From the NCBI GenBank assembly GCA_039602395.1, contig JBCNJP010000019.1:5658997-5722996 (forward strand): 64,000 nt of DNA. Reading direction: 5' to 3'. A model generated the notes under the pieces. It was given only the letters and a program-made list of their open reading frames with translations. It did not search any database and had not been told where the DNA came from. Below, piece after piece: positions 37,035 to 49,005 of the stretch (position 1 is the first letter of the stretch; the number at the start of each line of letters is the position of its first letter). Source of the stretch: Deinandra increscens subsp. villosa. Taxonomy: Eukaryota; Streptophyta; Magnoliopsida; Asterales; Asteraceae. A program made the translations under genes and the position numbers.

Positions 37035-37532
37035 TTCTCAAGGAGGAACTTGTATTTGAAAGTGACTTCTTAATACTTATTTTAAACACATCCGATCGAT
37101 TACAGTACTGTATGTGTCATGATATAATAGGGGATTTTCTTCCTTACGATGGTAATTAATAGGCGAACTCTTCTTGCCACGATCAAGAAATCTAAAGTAT
37201 TTTCTATGCATAAGTTTGTAATAGTGTGTGAAAACTATTGATGTGCCACTTTGCATCATATGCTTGATGCACTCTTGTAATGTGTCTCACCACAAAAGTT
37301 TTATATTGGTGCATCAAACATTTATTTGGATTTTATACTTTTTATGTACAAACAATATCAAGCTAACGTGTTTTTATGTTTATTAAAAGTTTAACGATTT
37401 GTCGATACATGTATTAATTATTATGTGTAGTACCTATGCAAATTTGCACATGTGTTTAATTTAAAAAATAATAAAACTATTTATTTCTTTGAAAGTAATA
37501 TGAACCATATACTGATTGCTTAGATGGTATTG

Positions 37533-37541
37533 GAAAAAAAA
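37533..37541 (-). terminator. Pol III T-run terminator of tRNA-Lys
   Basis: An A8 run on the plus strand, T8 on the minus strand, lies about 12 bp past the 3' end of the tRNA gene. Confidence 0.75.
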
Positions 37542-37553
37542 GTTAATGGGAGA

Positions 37554-37626
37554 CGCCATCCGTGGGACTCGAACCCACGACCACGTGGTTAAAAGCCACG
37601 CGCTCTACCAACTGAGCTAGAACGGC
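37554..37626 (-). tRNA. tRNA-Lys (anticodon TTT)
   Basis: On the minus strand a 73-nt cloverleaf folds: acceptor GCCGTTC/GGATGGC (one G-T and one T-G pair), D-loop AGCTCAGTTGGTAGAGC, anticodon loop CTTTTAA (anticodon TTT) on stem CGTGG/CCACG, T-stem GTGGG/CCCAC with TTCGAGT, and discriminator G. No intron. A T8 run follows. It should be a working gene. Confidence 0.95.
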
Positions 37627-38200
37627 AGATGTGAACTCCTTATTCAAATTTCTTAAATATTTATGAAGATGATGGTCTTCAATCAATCTTCATAATTCAT
37701 AAATAACTAAAGTTGGCAAATTCTTGTTATTTTATAAACTAGCGTCTCTTTTAGCAAGGTGAAATTGAAGGGTTATATGTTCGTTCGGTCAGTTGAATGA
37801 TGTCATTAGTTAGTATTTCTGTCAAAGAGAGATGATTTTCAACTTTCATCATAAAAATTTAGGGTGATAATTTCTGATACGAACCTGTTTACACGTTACG
37901 GAGTTCAACATATTCAGGTTTAAGTTAAACAGGTTCCATATCATAAACAGGTCGACACGATTAAAATGGAAACAGGTTTCACTCTGTCTAACCTGCTTAT
38001 GATACGACTAACCATGTTTGTAATTTTAATATTTTTTTAAATTAATTAAATACATAATAAAAGTAAAAATTCTTTTATACTTGAGATTTCACCTGAACCT
38101 TTTAATTTTCCCCGCCCTATCACCTTTGACAACTAAAATTCTTTAAATTCGTCAACTCTTTTTGTTTTATATTCGTTAATTTGTTTTTTTTGTTTTCATT

Positions 38201-39088
38201 TTTTTACAAGGGTTATTGGATTTAAATAATCCCAACTATCATCAATTGGCCGATAATAATCCCAACTGAGTAAATGTTTTTTAATGAGCCTAACTTTCAC
38301 ACTTTTCCTCTGGCAGTCCCAAACTAACGGAACCCTAACTTCGTTAATTTTTTAATGACGTGGCAGTCCAACTCACCCAACATGATTACGTGGCAGTCCA
38401 ACTCATCCAACATCATCCTATGTGTCATTGCCAACCACCACCACCACCTACCACAACCACCGCCGCCACTACTTCCACCTCTGACACCTCTGGAAAAGCA
38501 GAAAGGGAAAGAGGAAGAGGACGGTGACTCTCCACCCATTGAACATTCGGCGACCGGCCGGTGACCTGCAACTCCGGCGACCTGGTTCCACATCCGACGA
38601 ACCTCACGCGCCCCTCATTGCCGCTCTGACCTGCAACTCCGGCGACTGGTTCCACAACTGACTTCCAGCGAGGGGTGGTGATAGGGTTCTGCAGTGGTGA
38701 CGGGGGTGGCCATTGTGGGACCCAGTTCCATCAGTGGTGGTGACAGCCATGTTGGGTGGTGGTGACGGTGACTATGTTGGGTGCAGCGGTGGTGCCGAAG
38801 CGATGGTGTCGGAGCGGTGGTGGTGGTGATGTGGTGGTGGTGCCACATAGTATAAAAGAATTAAAAAATATTTTTTTAACACATCAGCATGCCATGTCAA
38901 CAAAAAAAATGCCACATCAGCATGCCACGTCATCAAAAGTTAACACCGTTAGCATTCCGTTAGTTTGGGATTGCCAGAGGAAAATAGTGTGAAAGTTAGG
39001 CTTGTTAAAAAACATTTACTCAGTTGGGATTATTATCGGCCAATTGATAATAGTTGGAATTATTTAAATCCAATAACCCTTTTTACAA
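38201..39088. mobile_element. Mutator-like element (MULE) with long TIRs and 9-bp TSD
   Basis: The element (38210-39079) begins GGGTTATTGGATTTAAATAA and ends with its near-exact inverse. The TIRs run about 130 bp (through ggcagtcccaaactaacgga). TTTTTACAA at 38201-38209 and 39080-39088 is a perfect 9-bp duplication, diagnostic of Mutator. No transposase is present. The interior (about 38430-38850) is GC-rich with CCACCA/GGTGGT words and a direct repeat of acctgcaactccggcgac, unlike the AT-rich surroundings. Confidence 0.92.
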
Positions 39089-39106
39089 TATTAATCGTAT
39101 CTAAAC

Positions 39107-39170
39107 AAGTCGTGTCATGTACCACATTTATAAATAGGAAGTCGTGTCATGTACCACATTTATAAATAGG
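39107..39170. repeat. Exact tandem duplication, 32 bp x 2
   Basis: The 32-bp unit starting aagtcgtgtcatgtaccaca occurs twice back to back with no mismatch (39107-39138 and 39139-39170). Confidence 0.92.
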
Positions 39171-39745
39171 TTCGTATTCGTGTTTAAAGTAATGACACGA
39201 TTAGTTAATCTATATAACACGTTTAGACAGGTATTGCTAGATCTATTAAAAGATTCTTCTAACCATAATATGTGTGTTTTAACCGAAAGACAAAAATACT
39301 AATAGGACTCATGTAACTATACATACAGGTTACAAGACCATACATTATTATTTATTAACCTCAGTTAGAATGAAGAAACTACAACTGCCGTTACCGAGCT
39401 CACTTAAACTGCATCCAAGCAGAGCTCTAACTGCGATTTCAGCTCGGTAAAGAGATTTTGAGCCGAACCAAAGATGGCTCATACCATTTGAAGCTCAAGC
39501 CCGGGTTGCCCTGGCTAGCTAGAAGAACAGCCCTATATGAAAGTACATTATAAACAAAACGTACTTTTAAGCATTCAGGGAGGTTAGAGAAACAAACAAT
39601 CCATGAAGGATGCAAGAACACAATAAGGATTCTAGAAATACACACCCAGGTCACCAGGTTTTAGTTTTAAGTAATCAAATATCAATGAAACATGTATAAA
39701 CAGCAGACATCCACATAGTAAGCAGCAACTTGAGGTCGGAGCAAC

Positions 39746-42700
39746 TTAATCAACAGATCTAGACCTAGATCCAGATGGAGACCTTGACGCTGATGACCTG
39801 TACCGTGCTCCGCCTCCATCAGATTCATGTGGAGACCTCCTGCATCATATAATTAATTACATCACCCTCATTCCAATAGATGTATTGTAGTTGTAAATTA
39901 CATAAATATTCAAAACATTACTAGCTCAAACATACCTATCAACATTATGGTTAGCATCGTGATCATAACCTGGGGAGTAAGACCTACGAGAATGATCAAT
40001 CTCACGTTCTAGAGGTGATCGAGGCTCTTTTCTAACAGGGGATGGAGAATAGTCTCTTCTTCTTTTAGGAGCAGGAGAGTAGGACCTATGAGATTACAAT
40101 AAACTCACCATAAAATAAATAGATTGATATTAAAAATAGCTACTATGGAATTTGGAAATTACCTTGAATGATGGCGCCTTCTAGAGGCTGAGGGATGACG
40201 AGGAGAGCGAGAACGGGAACGTGATCGCCCTGCCGATTAACACATAAAACAAAAGTTATTTGTCAAATTCAGGAATTTTGATTTTTTAACTTTCATACAC
40301 GGGTCAATTTCATTAATGCTTCTTAGCAGCAATTTCAAGTGTCATTCACTCATTCTAAATGTTCAAGTTTTTATATACACAGCAAGTTCACCTTTGCAAA
40401 CATTAACATTATCATACTTCCCATTCATGGTATATAAAATAATAAAAGAACTTGGGAAATTATAGCCAGTTGCACCGCATATATAAAGAATATAATGTAT
40501 CAAGATGGTTTTAAAATAATAACGTTATTTTTCTACTTGTATAATCAACGAAACACAAACTGTTACAAGTAACTGATCTAGTTCTACTATGGATTGACAA
40601 GTATGATATTCTTATTGTTTAGAAAAGGTAAATGTAACGTTGATTTAGAATAATGTGTATGAAATTTTGAACTTTCAAAAGGGTATATTCATAAATCCTT
40701 CTTATAAACAGCTATTGAGTCATAATATTGCAATAATAATCTAACTTTTTGAATAAAATGCGATAAGACAGTTTTATGTAGGGGTGTTTAACGAATCAAA
40801 TTTCAAGGAGATAACTGGATTGGCTTATTCAAAACTTAATATTTCGAAGCTGAATTCAAAATTCTATTCGGTTCTAATTATATTATAAAAAATATTTGAT
40901 TCAATTTATTAGACCCATATTTCTAAATTATATATATAATATAACAATAGAAATTATTATAAAACTTGAATTTTAAATCCAAAATCACAAATTTGAAAGA
41001 AATTCTATATATTTCTATTGTTATAATTATATATAATTCTATTGTTATAATTATATATATATAATTTAGAAATATGGGTCTTATAAATTGAATCAAATTT
41101 TTTTTATAATATAATTATAATACATACCATGATAAGATCGTCGGCCTTCATGACCTGAGGGTCCCCTGAATATTTTCAAACAGCTAAAATATCAGACAAC
41201 CGTTGTAAAAAACAACCAATAAGAGGAAGCCTTGAGGATTAATTACCTAACCCCAGTTCTTCGACGCATCTCCTCGGGCCTCTTTCTTGTTTCTGAAGCA
41301 AGAACAACAGAAATCTCCCTACCAGCAAACATACGTCCATTCATTTGATACTGGGCCTCTGCAGCATCATAAGGATCCACAAACTGCACAAATGCAAATC
41401 CACGAGGCTCCCTGCATGCAATATGAACAAAACCTCTAAAAAACACAGCCATCATGCAATGAATTCTTAGTAACAAGAAAAACCATCCAATATGTGACCT
41501 ATTTGACTCACATTTACTTACTATACCTTTCTGTGTAATTATATGCGTATCAGCTTTATAACTATGAATCTGATACAGAAGTGCATGAAAGCAGCTAAAA
41601 TCCAAATGGCTGACCTTTTCCTCTATAATCAAGTATGAATGGCAAATTGGCAACTTCAAAAGATGCAAATGACTTGAAAAATCTTCAAATTCTTGTAAAT
41701 AATGTTGTCCAAAAGTAAAAATTGCTTCAACTTCTTCCCAATTGGTGAAGAACCAATCTTCTTCCACATATCAAACTTGTAACAATTTTATAAAATTTCT
41801 TGTCACAATCGAACATTCTTCAAATGAACACGACTCTTGGTGGGAAAAATGTTAAGCAATGTTAAACAGAAGAAGCCTTCATCAATTGTGGGGCTTGGGC
41901 TTGTTTTAACTTCAAACCAACCATACCCCCTGACAAACCAGGTCAAAACATAACTCGCCATGAAACCAAAAATCTCTTCCTATAACCATTCCCTTTATAA
42001 GATAAATGTTACGAGTTTTAACAAATAAAAAGTTGTTCAAATTATGATCAATCCTTTTGAGGTATCTCATTTCATTAAACAAATAAAGGGCTGGATTATT
42101 AGTACACACTCACCCAGTGTAATAATTCTTTGGCAGATAGACATCTCTGACCACCCCAAACCTTTCAAAGGGGACACGAAGCTCTTCAGGCCTAACAGTC
42201 CAATTAGAAGAACACAATTAGATAATCCGACAGAAATGTCGCCATTGGTTTACAAGGTTTACAAAGGCGTGCCAATGCTTTTGAGAGATATAGAATCTCG
42301 GAGCACCTCAAACTTTTTAAAACCAAGATGCAGCATGACTATATTCACAAAACATTAATATATACAAGGTTTATAAAAACCACTCGCAGGTCGACTGAGG
42401 TTAAGGAATTAACCAGATTAATCGCAGACCCTAGATTATTAAAGTTAAACATAAACATGTATATATTACCAATAGCCTAATATAATAAGTAAATAACATT
42501 TAAAAATATCTAGTACCTAAATAAACATTTAAGTCATAAACTACCACAGTACAAGTCCAATGCGTTTAATAATATCAAAAAACAAACACACATTATTAAA
42601 TTGACATATATTAAATACTATAATTTTATAAAACCATATCGTATGGTATCATTCACCACACGGTTTTGTCTTTTTAGTATATAAAATATAAACTAAAAGC

Positions 42701-43080
42701 TATAAGTCTATAACACAGACCTTGAATCATGGATCGGGTAAATTTAAGTTACTTTTTTAATCGGGGATTAATTGGTTTTGACCGCCATGGACCCTCCGAC
42801 CCTTAACCGTAATCGCTTGGGGACCGCTAAGCGATTAATCGGGAATTAGTCGCTGATTAATCGGGATTTCTGCAACACTGATGTATATAAACGCGTAAAA
42901 TGAAAAACAGATGATTTACCTGCAGTTTAAAGGGATATTACGAACCAAAAGACTGCCTTGATTCTGGTCCTTGGGCCTCCCTCTTTCACCGCCATATCCC
43001 CTTCTGGGAGGAGGGCTTCTTGGTCGACCTGCATGCCCTCTCCGTGGAGGACTGTAGTATGGTGGACTATATCTTCTCAT
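39746..43080 (-). CDS. SCL30: SR splicing factor SCL30 (SC35-like), 250 aa
   Basis: Seven coding exons, minus strand: 43080-42920, 42191-42114, 41411-41247, 41165-41128, 40229-40163, 40085-39936, 39839-39746. All frames join. The N-terminus MRRYSPPYYSPPRRGH is the short basic SP-rich extension of plant SCL proteins. The RRM follows, with RNP2 SLLVRNIP and RNP1 RGFAFVQF, then DPYDAAEAQYQMNGRMFAGR, EISVVLASETRKRPEEMRRR and an RS domain (RSRSRSRSPRH, later SRSPSGSRSRS). It acts in nuclear speckles in splice-site choice. The long introns after exons 1 (728 bp) and 4 (898 bp) fit the usual SR-gene pattern of alternative splicing. No lesions seen. Its 5'UTR is split by an intron. Confidence 0.95.
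40870..41120. repeat. Long palindrome (MITE-like) in SCL30 intron 4
   Basis: The left arm, from ttgattcaatttattagacc through atatttctaaattatata and caatagaaatt, reappears inverted on the right (caatagaattat…aatttagaaatat…gaatcaaattttttt). The arms are about 80 bp and about 90% alike around a loop of about 60-90 bp. The whole is AT-rich and lies inside the intron, so the SCL30 pre-mRNA could form a long hairpin. Confidence 0.8.
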
Positions 43081-43428
43081 GTTTCAATCTCTGCAACTCA
43101 ACTGTATTTTATGAATGTAAAATTGACAAACAACTAACGTTAAAGCTTCTCATCAACAAGTAAAAGGTGTGAATTCAAATTTTTGACTCGAGAAACTGAG
43201 AAACACAAAATTGAACCCTAACAGGTAATAATCGAAACGTGGAATATTAGTATAACCACGATTTGATCTATGTTTTCGACGATCCACGAATTCGTAACAA
43301 ACTGAAACGAAAGCATAATTCCGATTCGTGTTCTTCGATTTCGTTCGAATCAATAACCGCGAGTGATCGATCAAATGTGTGTTCCGTTCCATATATAAAA
43401 ATATGATTATAAGATTACGAATATTTAC

Positions 43429-43560
43429 CTGATAGATGGACAAACAAAGATTTCTGGAAAGAGCGAAATAGGGATTTGCAGATCCAGATGCTCGAATTGG
43501 AAGTTTAAAGCTCCAGACGACGGTGCCCTAGAGCGAAATTGGGATTTGCAGATCCAGATG
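43429..43560 (-). other. Probable 5'UTR exon of SCL30, with a 30-bp duplication
   Basis: On the minus strand CTATCAG is followed by gtaaat (donor at 43428), and gttgcag at 43097-43091 is the acceptor 10 bp before the ATG. Within the exon a 30-bp unit (gagcgaaat.gggatttgca…) occurs at 43461-43490 and 43531-43560 with one mismatch. The outer end is not defined. Confidence 0.6.
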
Positions 43561-43939
43561 TTTGGCTTCACGTAACAAAGAAAACTAGAAAAGAACTCAA
43601 CAGGTTCGGTATAGGTCCCTTCTTTTTTCTTTTATTTTTAAACGGTAAACATATGGAATCCCGACCACAAAGGGTAACCAAATGGTAAAAGTCGTCTCAC
43701 ACTCGTTAAGAACAAACCGTGTTAGAAAACCCTGACTCATTGGCTGGATCCATTTACAGAAAACCTCAACCTGCACGAGCACGGTACACCTGAAGAGGGA
43801 AAACATGTGTGATTCAAGAATCGGACTCCTGAAAGGTCATGAGTCTCCCCGTTATCACCGGGTACCACTAGCGCAAACCCTTGTTAATGGTAAGTCCTTC
43901 TAAAAAAGTAATTGTATATTTTTTATATATTCTTTTAAG

Positions 43940-45077
43940 AGTTAATTACACAAATGGTTTCAAGGAACCAACAGGATGAGATACTAATTTCTCTTATAAA
44001 TGATATTGAGTCATATGGTTTTTAATTTTCATAAAGTCAGGGTATTAAGTCTAACTATCGTTAATTATTTGTCAAACTAAGATAAAATGACTAAACACCC
44101 TTCTAAATTACAAGTACTTTTTCATGTCAATTGCTTAAATATATATAGGGAATAATTATAATAAAAATTATTAACATTAAACCAAAAATCATCACCGCTA
44201 ATCCCCATCGCATCCTCCAACGCCACCATTCATTCCAAAAGCTTATCATCGTCACATTCATTCAACCCCACTACCACCGTCCGATGGAACGTGACCACTG
44301 TTGGAGAATATCCATGATTACAACTTGAAGGTTTGTACCACTAATATGACCTGTAGAGTGGCTTAGGCTCCAAAGAACAAGATGAGATATTAAAGACAAA
44401 ACTTTAGTTCGATTTTCTTCCTCCTTTACATTCCAACACAAAAGACTTAAATACTAAAAAAAACAAAGACACTAACTAGAAAATAAAACATGGGAAAATA
44501 CAACATGAATTTAGGAACAGGCTAGTACATGTATTCGTGGGTAGGATGCAACGGACGAATTCAATCAGCAAGTCTTATGAGATTGCACACAATTTTCTTG
44601 GGGCTTGCTTACTTATTGGGTTGCTGCTCCTGGGATAATGGTTGAAAGATGGTTTGTTTTCAATCAAACCAACGACGCCTTGTGCGATGGTGGGTTTTCA
44701 ATAGAAACCAGTGACGGTGGTCTACGTTCACATGCGTGAAGGTGGTGTTGGCTCTAGTCGGGTGGCTAATTAATTTGTTGGTGGAGGAAATAAAGAAGAC
44801 AATAGTGAGGTACTGAGGTGGATAATTTGCTAGTGGAGTGAATTACACATAGGTCCCTGTAGTTAGATTAGAGTTAATTACATAAATACTTCATCTAATT
44901 GTGTAAGGGTTTTCTGGTAGTTTGGTCAGAATTTAACAAAAAATTTGACGGAAGTTAGGCTTAGTACTAGACATTATGAAAATTAAAAACCACGAGACTC
45001 AATGAAAGTATAAAAATAAGTTAGTATCATATCATGTCACTTCCCCTAAACAATATGGACTATTTGTATAATTAACT
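43940..45077. mobile_element. MULE-like long inverted-repeat element, TSD unclear
   Basis: The left end agttaattacacaaatggtt…gagtcatatggtttttaattttcataaa matches the inverted right end (agttaattatacaaatagtc…gagtctcgtggtttttaattttcataat) over about 140-150 bp. The flanks ttcttttaa and tttcttcaa match 6 of 9, so the TSD is decayed or absent. Another partial end (gagttaattacataaata) lies at 44871, suggesting nesting. No transposase. Confidence 0.65.
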
Positions 45078-45129
45078 ATTTCTTCAATTCAAAAAACCAA
45101 TTACATATTTCTTCATCCTAAGAGGATTA

Positions 45130-45610
45130 ATTAGGATGGGCGGTATACCCATCGGGTTCCCCTGGATCTAGCGGCTAACATCTGGCTAATTTTTTTATCC
45201 GTTGGGACCATATCAACGGCTACTAGCCCCCAATGGCTAGTAGCAAAATTCTTGTTTTTTTTTCTTCTTTTTTCACTTTACCATTGTATAACCACATTTT
45301 TACCTCATTCTCACTACATTTCTACCTCATTTATGCATCATCTTTACTTCTTATTCTTTACTTCTTAATTCTTATTTGCCATGGATCCAAGAAAGTCGAA
45401 AAAAACCCCTCCTCGTCCCGAAAGAATAGACCGAAGGTACGCACAACCGGTCCACCTTCTACACCTACACAACCATCTCCACCTCCACCTCTAACACAAC
45501 CGCAACCGAGTTTTTATCAACACCCTCCAAACCACAAACTCAACTGAGTTAATTGAGTTTTTAATGTATGTTTTAATTTCAATGAATATAAAGAGTATGG
45601 TGATAGATTT
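45130..45610 (+). pseudogene. Possible PIF/Harbinger-type ORF1 remnant
   Basis: After a pyrimidine-rich leader, an ATG at 45380 and the frame ending at 45546 give a basic start then P/T/Q-rich sequence (TGPPSTPTQPSPPPPL, SFYQHPPNH). This resembles the N-terminus of Myb-like ORF1 proteins of Harbinger elements in some dicots. The ATG and the proline-rich frame do not match without a shift. This is a weak assignment; it could be another short retained sequence. Confidence 0.3.
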
Positions 45611-45862
45611 CCTTAACAATATAAGGTGGAATGGCAATACATACTTGCAACTATTTACACTTTTTGACTCGACAAATTCCGAGCCTCTAAATAGCTTTGT
45701 AAATGCAGCTTAGCATATCGACGTATCGCGCAATAACGCGTGCTAATGTCCATCTAGTTATGTTACATTTGTCAAAGATGGTACTCGTATAGCAAGATGT
45801 ACATCAACAACAACAACAATGTTATTTCACACATTCATGACAAGGACTTTATGTTCCATCTT

Positions 45863-47598
45863 TCAAACACTACCACCTCTATAACCCACCTGCCTGGGGT
45901 AACCAACACTTTTGTTGCCATTTTGTTTCCGAACCGTTTCTTTTCTACAAATATCCGACCCTTTGTGCAATTCTTGAAGTTGTTCCAACACTTTGACCAG
46001 CTCATCAGCAGTCGGTCTGTGCTTAGGTTGTATGGAGAGACACTTCATTGCAAGAATTGCAGCTCTCATGGCCACATCAGAAGAGTACTGACCATCAATC
46101 CGCGGGTCCATGATGTGAAGGATCCTTCTTTTGCTGGTCAAGTAAGGCTTAGCAAAGTCAACTAATACGTGCTCATTAGATGGACGGTTTTTGTCAATGC
46201 ATCGCCTTCCTGTCAAAATTTCAAGAAGCACCACTCCGAAACTGTAGATGTCGCTTCTTTCAGTTAAATGACCTTCATGAATAAATGAGAGTATTCAAGT
46301 CAATAGATCTATATTTCTCCTCAAATTTTGGTCCGTAGAGGTGCCAAAATGGGCGAGTACAGTTGGATGAGTTGGGTTCACAACAAAATGGGTACTTTTC
46401 AAGTGTGGGTCAAAATGGGCTAGTTCACTTAGATGTGTTGTGCTGACCCACAAACCCATTTGTTTCAATTTTTAAACAAATATTGTCAAAATAGTTCACC
46501 TGTTGCCATGTACTCAGGAGCTGCATATCCATAAGTGCCCATGACCCTTGTGGATACATGGCTTTTCCCATCCATTGGTCCATCCTTAGCCAACCCAAAA
46601 TCAGAAAGTTTTGCATTGTAGTCCTGAAAAACAAAACGTAATCTAATATTAAGTAAACATGCCAAACATAGAACAAAATGTATGAGGCCACAAATCTGAA
46701 ACATACCGAATCAATCAAGATATTCGAACACTTCAAATCACGATATATAACTCTTGCTTCAGGGCTATGAAGATATGCCAGCCCCTTAGCAGCACCAAGA
46801 GCCGCCTTTATGCGGAGGTTCCAAGAAAGCGGTTGAAAGTAAGAACTCCCTATTTCAAATATAAATTCCATTAGTAACCAATTTTTAGGCAGATAAATTT
46901 GATTGAATAAAAGCTAACAAAGGAAAGAAACCTCACTTCTAAAAAGATGGTTTTCCAAGCTGCCACGAGACATGAACTCATAGACAAGGAGCCTTTGGTC
47001 ATCCTCTAGGCAATAACCAATTAACGGTACCAGATTCGGATGATATAGCTGTCCTAAATAATTAATCTCGGTCTGTAACATTTTTATTACAAGAAATTAG
47101 TTTACTCAAAGTGCCAGATTCATAATCAAACTGCAGGGACTCAGGGAGTAACACTTACCAACCATTCTTGGTGACCTTGAACACCTTCTTGGTTTAATCT
47201 TTTTACAGCAATAACAGTGCCTGTGCCAGGTTTGGCAGCTGTAAGTGATTGCTCATCTATCCAACCTTTGAAAACTAAACCGAAACCGCCTTCACCCAGC
47301 ACACTATCGGGCCGAAAATTCCTGGTGGCTGTTTTAAGTACATTGAAACTAAAAGATTTTAAATTTGCTGATTGCAAAATCTCATCTTGGCTTCTAGGGC
47401 TGGGTGGTGCTGTTGCAGATGTAACCTTAACTGTCAACCACATCAAAAAGAACAGTTATTGATTTGATTATGATTAACTATAAAAATTAAAAAGAACAAT
47501 ACAAATAGCTGATGTGACTGTGATTATGAATTTATGATGTACTCACCATCATGCCGAGAACTTTCTATTTTCAACCGAAGACAAAAACAAGAACCCAT
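45863..47598 (-). CDS. Receptor-like cytoplasmic kinase, RLCK-VII (PBL-like), 378 aa
   Basis: Six exons, minus strand: 47598-47547, 47430-47159, 47072-46937, 46849-46707, 46623-46500, 46272-45863; all junctions GT-AG and in frame. The N-terminus MGSCFCL has Gly2 and Cys4, which fits myristoylation and palmitoylation at the plasma membrane. The kinase shows LGEGGFGLVFKGWID, AVKRLNQEG (VAIK lysine), YRDLKCSNILID (catalytic loop), DFGLAKDGP, and RVMGTYGYAAPEYMATGHLT (activation and P+1 loops). RLCK-VII members relay signals from pattern receptors and CrRLK1L receptors. The C-terminal tail past VKVLEQLQELH is basic and short. All catalytic residues are present. The exact PBL number cannot be given. 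Confidence 0.93.
46335..46490. mobile_element. hAT-type end fragment in the RLCK last intron
   Basis: TAGAGGTGCCAAAATGGGC starts a stretch rich in gggtcaaaatgggc and acccaca. It is one end of a TAGAGGTG-type hAT element. The partner end and TSD are missing. Confidence 0.5.
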
Positions 47599-48322
47599 TT
47601 CAATCTTTTTCCTTTTGATTCAAATCACAGGTTGGAGAATGGAGACTCTCACCCTTTTGGTTCTGAAAAGGAAAAAACAATGAGATGAGGTGTTTGTGGT
47701 TTTGATTCTGTAGGAATCAGAAATGAGACTGCGAAAAGAACTCACAGTGGCATTATATCAAACAGTTGGTGGGTGTGAACATGCACTGAAAGTCTACGAT
47801 GGCTGGGTTTCACGAGAACCTCTCTTGAATAAAGCCAAAGACAGAAGGGTTGACTTAGTGTGCATTAATTCATCTCTGCAACTTGCTTTCTTTACGTTAA
47901 ATAACATATACAATTTTCAATTTGGAAAGGAAATTGATTCTTAAAGACTATAACAATGGTGGGAGATGAAGGAATCGAACGAAGAGTTTAATAATCGGAT
48001 TAAGATGGTGACATTTTTTCTTAATTTAATCATAAAACCAGGAAGAAGACAAAGGGTGAGGGTCGGGTCAACAAACCCTTTCAAGATCCATTGAGCCGGG
48101 TCGCTCACTTGGATTCAAGCTTTGAGACTTCATTTTATCTTGTCAATTAATTTATTAAAAAGGAACAGGAATTTCGTTATCAGAACAAATTAAAGTAGTT
48201 GAAATATATAGATATTCTTTCACTTTCTTTTCTTTGTCAAAGAATCATTTAATTTTGTTCTAGAATTTGGTCAAAATACTTTTAGATTGTTGACATAAAT
48301 GGCATTCGTGTATAGACTTCCA
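47599..48322. other. Spacer upstream of the RLCK-VII gene
   Basis: It holds the RLCK 5'UTR and promoter region (no clear TATA box) and ends at an assembly gap. No other gene recognised. Confidence 0.45.
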
Positions 48323-48822
48323 NNNNNNNNNNNNNNNNNNNNNNNNNNNNNNNNNNNNNNNNNNNNNNNNNNNNNNNNNNNNNNNNNNNNNNNNNNNNNN
48401 NNNNNNNNNNNNNNNNNNNNNNNNNNNNNNNNNNNNNNNNNNNNNNNNNNNNNNNNNNNNNNNNNNNNNNNNNNNNNNNNNNNNNNNNNNNNNNNNNNNN
48501 NNNNNNNNNNNNNNNNNNNNNNNNNNNNNNNNNNNNNNNNNNNNNNNNNNNNNNNNNNNNNNNNNNNNNNNNNNNNNNNNNNNNNNNNNNNNNNNNNNNN
48601 NNNNNNNNNNNNNNNNNNNNNNNNNNNNNNNNNNNNNNNNNNNNNNNNNNNNNNNNNNNNNNNNNNNNNNNNNNNNNNNNNNNNNNNNNNNNNNNNNNNN
48701 NNNNNNNNNNNNNNNNNNNNNNNNNNNNNNNNNNNNNNNNNNNNNNNNNNNNNNNNNNNNNNNNNNNNNNNNNNNNNNNNNNNNNNNNNNNNNNNNNNNN
48801 NNNNNNNNNNNNNNNNNNNNNN
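48323..48822. other. Assembly gap, 500 N
   Basis: Exactly 500 N, a conventional placeholder, so the true length is unknown. Confidence 1.
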
Positions 48823-48944
48823 AATGGTTAAATGAAATAAATGAAAAAGATAGAAAAACCACGGACCATAGGATGACTTGATCTAAGGGTCAAGAAATAG
48901 TTTTCATGGTTTTTTCAACTCAACATAGTTTCCATTTATCCATC

Positions 48945-48947
<3 letters not shown>

Positions 48948-49005
<58 letters not shown>
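48948..49005. repeat. (TA)n(GA)n compound microsatellite
   Basis: About 19 TA units followed by about 9 GA units. Confidence 0.9.

Larger units (their letters stand above)
37862..39245. mobile_element. hAT-like repeat split by a nested MULE
   Basis: The left part (37862-38040) reads gataatttctgatacgaacc and has caggtt/aacctg words. The right part (39100-39245) has cgtgtc, acacgtttag and acaggtattgctagatct. Together they resemble the two halves of a common plant non-autonomous hAT type. The MULE at 38210-39079 lies between them. No TSD was found for the outer element. Confidence 0.45.

Noticed and set aside
38324..38655. Open frames rich in G, S and W in the MULE interior
   Set aside because: Low-complexity GGT/CCA repeats create open frames on both strands; no conserved motif.
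41247..41767. 174-codon frame extending SCL30 exon 3 upstream
   Set aside because: The upstream part is intron; the splice acceptor at 41412 and RRM homology define the exon.
48260..48862. Long open frames across the N gap
   Set aside because: They exist only because N gives no stop codon.
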